In this document: positions 17,125 to 21,224 of the stretch, piece by piece | Numbering within the stretch: position 1 is the first letter of the stretch | How the letters are laid out: each line of letters starts with the position of its first letter | Assembly: GCA_049999725.1 (NCBI GenBank) | Contig: JBNGIS010021278.1 | Location: forward strand, 1 to 21,224 | Origin: Haplomitrium mnioides | Lineage: Eukaryota > Marchantiophyta > Haplomitriopsida > Calobryales | Reading direction: 5' to 3' | DNA: 21,224 bases | Notes under the pieces: generated by a model | Told to the model about the DNA's origin: nothing | Seen by the model: only the letters and a program-made list of their open reading frames with translations | Databases searched by the model: none | Translations under genes and position numbers: made by a program

Positions 17125-20100
17125 TCAATGCAGATTACTACTAACATTCAGATTCAGGTGAACACTGTCTTCATCACGTATACAGAGAAAATGCCTGGCG
17201 CCCCAGGTTCTGTCAAAGGTTTCAAGAATGTTTTCTCTTTTTTCTTCATTATGAGCCTTCATCCAGTCTTTACAGGCATCACGCCAAGCGTTCTTTCTGT
17301 AATCAACCAGTCTCATCCAGATTTTCTTTTTCAAGCAGTACATATCCATGTGTGACTTCTCGAAAACTATAGCGTTTCTAGAAAGCCATATGGAGTAAAG
17401 TACTATTCCTCTTAGTAAGGACCAGATCTCTTGAGCTACGACCAGTGCCTTTGGTATTCTGTCGCCTAGAATGCATTGCTGCCAGGTTGGCTTCCACCTT
17501 TTGGTATTCTCCCAAATGGAGAACACTAATCTGTTAATGATATTCCCTGCCCATTTCCAGATAGTGCTGATCCTAGGACAAATCCAGAAACAGTGAATGA
17601 GATCTTCCTGTAAATCCTCCTTGCAGCAGACACAACTTGCATCAATCTCAAAGCCAGGCCTTTCTGTCTTTTTCTGAAGCTCCCGACTTGCACACCTCTT
17701 TGGACAATAAGCCACATTAACGTGGCCTCTTTGGCTGATCTGCTCGCATCCCATATATCAGTCCATCTGGAAGAGTATGTAGAGTCGATCGAACCATGTG
17801 CTTTCCAGCGTTCCAGAACCGGAATGATTGTAGATGGCCGGTCCAAGATGAACTGACGGCCTTTCTTGGTGGAATAGCTGCTGAGGGGGGAGTTATCTTT
17901 CCAGACCCACATTCCAGGGTCCCAATCTCCCTCTCCGATAACTGAGCCAAGTAATTTATACTCAGCATTCTGATCTTTGGTCACTGTGCAGACTCTCATT
18001 TTCCTCATAATCACTGAAAGAGGAAGCTGGGGTCGAGATCCTTCTGCCAACATTGTAGACATTGGGGTGACAAAGAACCATGAGCATGAATAGGGTAGAG
18101 AAGAAGACTGACTCATGGTTCCCGCCTAGAGATCAGTATCAGCACTCCACAAGGATATTGCAACCGGGTGTGCCTCCAGGTCAGATGAGAAAACTCCGGT
18201 CCAGTCTCCTTTTCTTATGTGGCCTGGCCCCTCAAGTAGGAGTGAAACCTATTGTAAGTCCTGTTATAGTTTAGTTAAGTTAACCAGCCTTGTACTAATT
18301 AACAGGATATTACATAATGATAAGATCTAGCTAGTTTAAGATAAACTAGTTTAGTAAGATCTAGTTCAGAGAGGTGACTCTTAGTATCTAAGGAAGAGTC
18401 ACATCTATTAGTATCTCCATAGATTACATGCACACTGTATAATCTATTTATGCAGTGTGACATACAATGTAAGATGAGATCTAAAGGAATCAAAGGAGCT
18501 AGATCTTTGACACAAACATTTTGTTCATCTTTCTGTTCTGAATGATTTCCATTATAACTCCAACAAAACCCACCTGTCAGGGATCTTAGCTATCAGGTCA
18601 TACCATTTCCGCTCATGCCTTTTGTGAAGCTGGTATCATTCTTGCACCTCTGCCCAATCAAGGAACTCATATGTTTGACGATTCCATGGGTCTCCAATCA
18701 CCTTGATCCCTGCCTGAGACCATCTCAAGGTTGGCCAGCTCTTGTTTGCCGCCATCAGTGAATTATCTCCCAGTTTATTCCACCAGATGTTTAAGCTCAC
18801 CACCTCTTCAAAAGACTCAGGAGCCTTCTGTTTGATGCATCTTTTGAGTACCGACCAAGCCTTCCATGTCTGCTTCCACAGCTGAGAGGTAGACCAACAA
18901 GAGGATCTGCAGCTAGCTACTGTCCACAATAGTGAGTGACCCCAACCTAGTTTACTAAGTGGTCTAGCTTGGCTGGCTCCATACATTAAGAACGTTTTGC
19001 ATGTAGAGTCCCCTGGCAGAACAGTCTTCATAATCCACTTCCCCAGCAGGGCTTGAGTCTGCACATATATGTCTATCAATCCCAATCCCCCTTCTTTCCT
19101 TCTCTTCACGAATGTTTCCCATGCCACTGGAGCTCTGCATTTTTTCCCATTTCCTGACCACAGGAAGTTTCTCACCAGCTGTTTGATTTCTTTAAGGGGG
19201 GAGCTGCCCCCTGCCCAGCAAGAAGCAAAGTACCAGATGGACCCCAGGAGGATTTGATTGATGATTAACAGTCATCCGAGCAGACTGATATATCTGTTGC
19301 ACCAACACTTGAGCTTCGATCTGACTCTGTCCACCAAGAGGTTCTTAATTCCTTGTAGACCACTTTGGAGGTCAAACGGAATACCAAGGAATTTCAAGGT
19401 TGCATCCTTTTCTGCCCATTCCCAGTTACGGCCAACGTTCCACCCTTGCGGTCTAGGTCGCAAACTGATCCAAATGGCAGATGATTTTTCGCAGTTAATA
19501 TTCTGCCCAGAAGCCTTGGAGAAGATACCCAGAACCCTTACCGCCTTTAGCACGTTCTATTCTTCTCACACCAAGGATAGACGAGTATCATCTGCATATT
19601 GGGAGAACAGATGGTGCCTACCCAATGGAATAGATATCCCTTTTACTTGTTCGTTGATCGCCGCGTTATTGAGAAGGTGTCCCAGTGCATCCGCCACGAC
19701 AAGATACAGAAAAGGAGCTAGAGGGCAGCCTTGACGAACCGATCACTGGATAGGGACGGAGCGGGAGGGATACCGTTAAGGTTGATTTCAGAAGTGGCAT
19801 TTGTTGTTGTCACCTTCACATAGCCAATGAATTTTTGACCGAATCCCATGGCCTCTAATACTTTGAACATGAACTCCCAGTCCCCTGTGTCATAAGCTTT
19901 CTCGAAGTCCACTTTCAGGAAAACACAATCTTGTCCTGATAATAGAGCCCAATCCTTGGTTTCGACTCCAGAAATCACATTGTCAAGGTTGTATCTATTC
20001 GGCAAAAAGGCTGATTGCTCTGTATTAATTATCCCTGTAAGAACTTTCTGCAACCTAATGGAAATCACTTTGGCGAAGATCTTGTAAGAGGTATTCAGAA

Positions 20101-20218
20101 GGGAGATGGGTCTCCAATTGGAGACTAGAGTCTTATCGCCACCCTTGTCAATCAAGGATATTGTGCCTTTGTTGAGCTCAACACTGAACCATTGTCGTCT
20201 AACAGCTTCCGAGATCAT
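17125..20218 (-). pseudogene. LINE ORF2 reverse transcriptase and zf-RVT pseudogene
   Basis: Non-LTR reverse transcriptase features appear in order on the minus strand. WRPISLLNTSYKI and SAFLPNRYNLDNV come first, then motif A FLKVDFEKAYD (with its catalytic Asp). After a frameshift near 19735 come GCPLAPFLYLVVADALG-type coding and the catalytic QYADD (YADD at 19587-19598). Next are the thumb region, the KKCRAPVAWETFVKRRKEGG connection and a zf-RVT zinc-finger region (CVCCKEDLQEDLIHCFWICP, near 17570-17640). At least two frameshifts, several stop codons (two just after YADD, one at 19272, one at 18636) and an LTR-like insertion break it. It is not a working enzyme. Confidence 0.85.
18250..18565 (-). 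mobile_element. Solo-LTR-like insertion inside the LINE
   Basis: LINE coding breaks off at about 18570 and resumes at about 18245. On the minus strand the insert starts TGTTGGAG, a common Copia-type LTR start, and ends ...CTTACAATA. The 5-bp sequence AAACC (plus strand) flanks it at 18245-18249 and 18566-18570, as expected of a target duplication. If the LTR ends at the canonical CA, the flank match is offset by 3 bp. Inside, GTGACTCTT (18374-18382) and AAGAGTCAC (18394-18402) form a perfect inverted repeat, and a CATAAATAG box lies on the minus strand near 18450. No coding is present. Confidence 0.6.
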
Positions 20219-20520
20219 GGCTGCGTAATCTTTTGCAATTCACTTCTGTTAGAAAGTAAACTCGAAATTCCACTTCAGAGTTGAGGAAGCTTGTCGAGAG
20301 AGATAGCACTTATCAAGAAATATACTTCGAAGGAGACTGCTGAGATCGAATGTGGCAAGAAAACAGCTCACAGGTCGCAGGAGAACAGATCGCGATGCAG
20401 CAGCAGCAGGCTCGCGATCCTCAAAAGGTCTGCTTCGAAAAAGATCCCAGGACCTGCGACGCGATATAGCATGAAGCAGATTCACGAGACAAGTTTAATC
20501 GAACAGAAAATGGGTGGGAG

Positions 20521-20552
20521 AAAAATCGCGTTTTAGGCTAAACGCGATTTTT
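20521..20552. repeat. Perfect 13-bp inverted repeat with 6-bp loop
   Basis: AAAAATCGCGTTT at 20521-20533 and its exact reverse complement at 20540-20552 flank the loop TAGGCT. In RNA of either strand this would fold as a stable hairpin. It lies downstream of the TATA-like box of the LTR-like segment. Confidence 0.9.
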
Positions 20553-20555
20553 GCA

Positions 20556-20630
20556 GGAAACGCCCGTCGCCCTTGCGCAGGACCTCGCCCGTCGCCTGTC
20601 GCCCTTGTGCAGGAACGCGCCCGTCGAAGA
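20556..20630. repeat. GC-rich short tandem repeats (CGCCCGTCGCC type)
   Basis: CGCCCGTCG occurs three times, with CCCTTGCGCAGGA and CCCTTGTGCAGGA units between copies. The local GC content is far above that of the surrounding sequence. Confidence 0.75.
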
Positions 20631-20757
20631 CAAAAACGCCTTGCTCGAAAACGTAAAACGTCAAACGCGCGAATATGCAGGGAAATCGAAAAACGGGAAA
20701 CGATTCGCTGTTTTTTGATTCTCAGATATTCGCCTCCTTCTCACGTTCTTAAACACT

Positions 20758-20834
20758 CTGATGCTCGATACCTGCTCGACACCTCCTCACGAACTTTAAC
20801 AGCCTGATGCTCGATACCTTCTCACGAACTCAAG
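20758..20834. repeat. 46-bp imperfect tandem repeat
   Basis: CTGATGCTCGATACCT occurs at 20758-20773 and again at 20804-20819. Each copy is followed by a variant of CTCACGAACT. Confidence 0.75.
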
Positions 20835-20931
20835 CATGAGCTCGTAATCTGCTCTTAAAGACACTCGAAGAAGTTTTGGATGACTGAGGATGATCCTTAA
20901 GAGGATTCCTCTTCTTTATATACAAATAGGA

Positions 20932-20984
20932 GTCAGCTTTCTGCTGACATACAAGTTGCCCCGTAATAAATCAGTGGGGCAACT
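20932..20984. repeat. Two adjacent perfect hairpins
   Basis: GTCAGC (20932-20937) pairs with GCTGAC (20943-20948). Directly after it, AGTTGCCCC (20954-20962) pairs with GGGGCAACT (20976-20984). On the minus strand they sit just upstream of the TATA-like box. Confidence 0.85.
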
Positions 20985-21168
20985 AACGGAAGCGATTGGT
21001 AAGGGGATCACCTGAATGCGGCACCCCTTTTTGACATACCAACGAATATCCTATTTTGAGCCTATAGCTAACTGCTCTTTGTCCTAAGAATAAATGTCTA
21101 AGGGGGAGACCTGGAACCTGGCAGCCCCTCTAAAATATCTATTAGCTAACTACACTAGCTAGCCTTTT

Positions 21169-21188
21169 CAACTAACATTAGTTAGTTG
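21169..21188. repeat. 8-bp inverted repeat at the possible LTR edge
   Basis: CAACTAAC (21169-21176) and GTTAGTTG (21181-21188) are exact reverse complements separated by ATTA. The pair overlaps the presumed LTR terminus CTAACA. Confidence 0.8.
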
Positions 21189-21224
21189 TCAGTATTTACA
21201 GCAGCAAGAGATACATTTCCAATA

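Larger units (their letters stand above)
16977..20246 (-). mobile_element. 5'-truncated degenerate LINE, same strand as MOS14
   Basis: This element lies in the MOS14 intron upstream of exon 16867-16748, in sense orientation. It keeps the reverse transcriptase and 3' half of ORF2, a short 3' untranslated region with an AATAAA signal, and an A-rich tail ending near 16977. The endonuclease and ORF1 are absent: the coding stops abruptly at about 20246, where LTR-like sequence begins. An LTR-like insertion at 18250-18565 splits it. Confidence 0.85.
20247..21177 (-). mobile_element. LTR-like segment abutting the LINE truncation
   Basis: The segment is bounded by TGTTAG at 20247-20252 and CTAACA at 21172-21177, a perfect 6-bp terminal inverted repeat with the TG...CA ends of LTRs (931 bp). 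A TATA-like TGTATATAAAG lies on the minus strand near 20925. It contains no recognisable coding, but does contain tandem repeats and hairpins. The 5-bp flanks (ACTTC and TTAGT) do not match, and I find no primer-binding site or polypurine tract at the edges. The right boundary is therefore uncertain, and the element may continue past the window. Confidence 0.45.

Noticed and set aside
14893-20218. One inverted LINE rather than two elements
   Set aside because: A MOS14 exon lies between them and each has its own 3' UTR and A-rich tail, so they are separate insertions.
1-21224. CRISPR arrays, rRNA or tRNA genes, prokaryotic operons
   Set aside because: The window is spliced nuclear DNA; no regularly spaced repeats and no RNA gene signatures were seen.

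Overview
This window is eukaryotic nuclear DNA. It carries many spliced genes with short GT-AG introns, followed by a retrotransposon-filled stretch. The lineage is best read from gene content. A plant-type RUS1 gene and a plant-type transportin-SR (MOS14) sit beside a CFAP53 gene, which encodes a protein of motile cilia. That combination points to a land plant that still makes flagellated sperm (bryophyte, lycophyte or fern). The mostly 70-200 bp introns favour a bryophyte or lycophyte, but this is inference; the sequence alone does not name a species.

Layout. 814-3162 (-): CFAP53, 4 exons, about 490 aa, complete. 3973-7851 (-): RUS1/DUF647 gene, 15 exons, about 568 aa, complete. 7897-8100 (-): a 67-aa CHCH-like ORF, 45 nt upstream of the RUS1 ATG and in the same reading frame. 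8101-8957: probable divergent promoter. 8958-11735 (+): complete meiotic recombinase DMC1, 14 exons, 355 aa. 12647-16867 (-): the last five exons (261 aa) of a transportin-SR/MOS14 importin; its 5' part lies beyond the right edge. The MOS14 introns hold two degenerate LINE elements in opposite orientations, with an LTR-like insertion inside one and a larger LTR-like segment abutting it at the right end.

All exon models were built by hand. In each, the codon phase closes exactly across every junction, and the spliced protein matches the conserved family from my own knowledge; no search was run.

The most interesting signal is in DMC1. Of its 13 introns, one is GC-AG (inside the Walker A motif). 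Two have signatures of minor-spliceosome (U12) introns: a GT-AG one with GTATCCT at its 5' end, and a terminal AT-AC one with ATATCC and a perfect TTCCTTAAC branch site. Only the AT-AC reading gives the conserved DMC1 C-terminus. A simple ORF reading would run through that donor and end in an unrelated tail. Other points worth a look are the CHCH/RUS1 arrangement separated by one in-frame UGA, an ORF1-only LINE with tandem 5' repeats, and a MOS14 exon squeezed between the 3' ends of two convergent LINEs.
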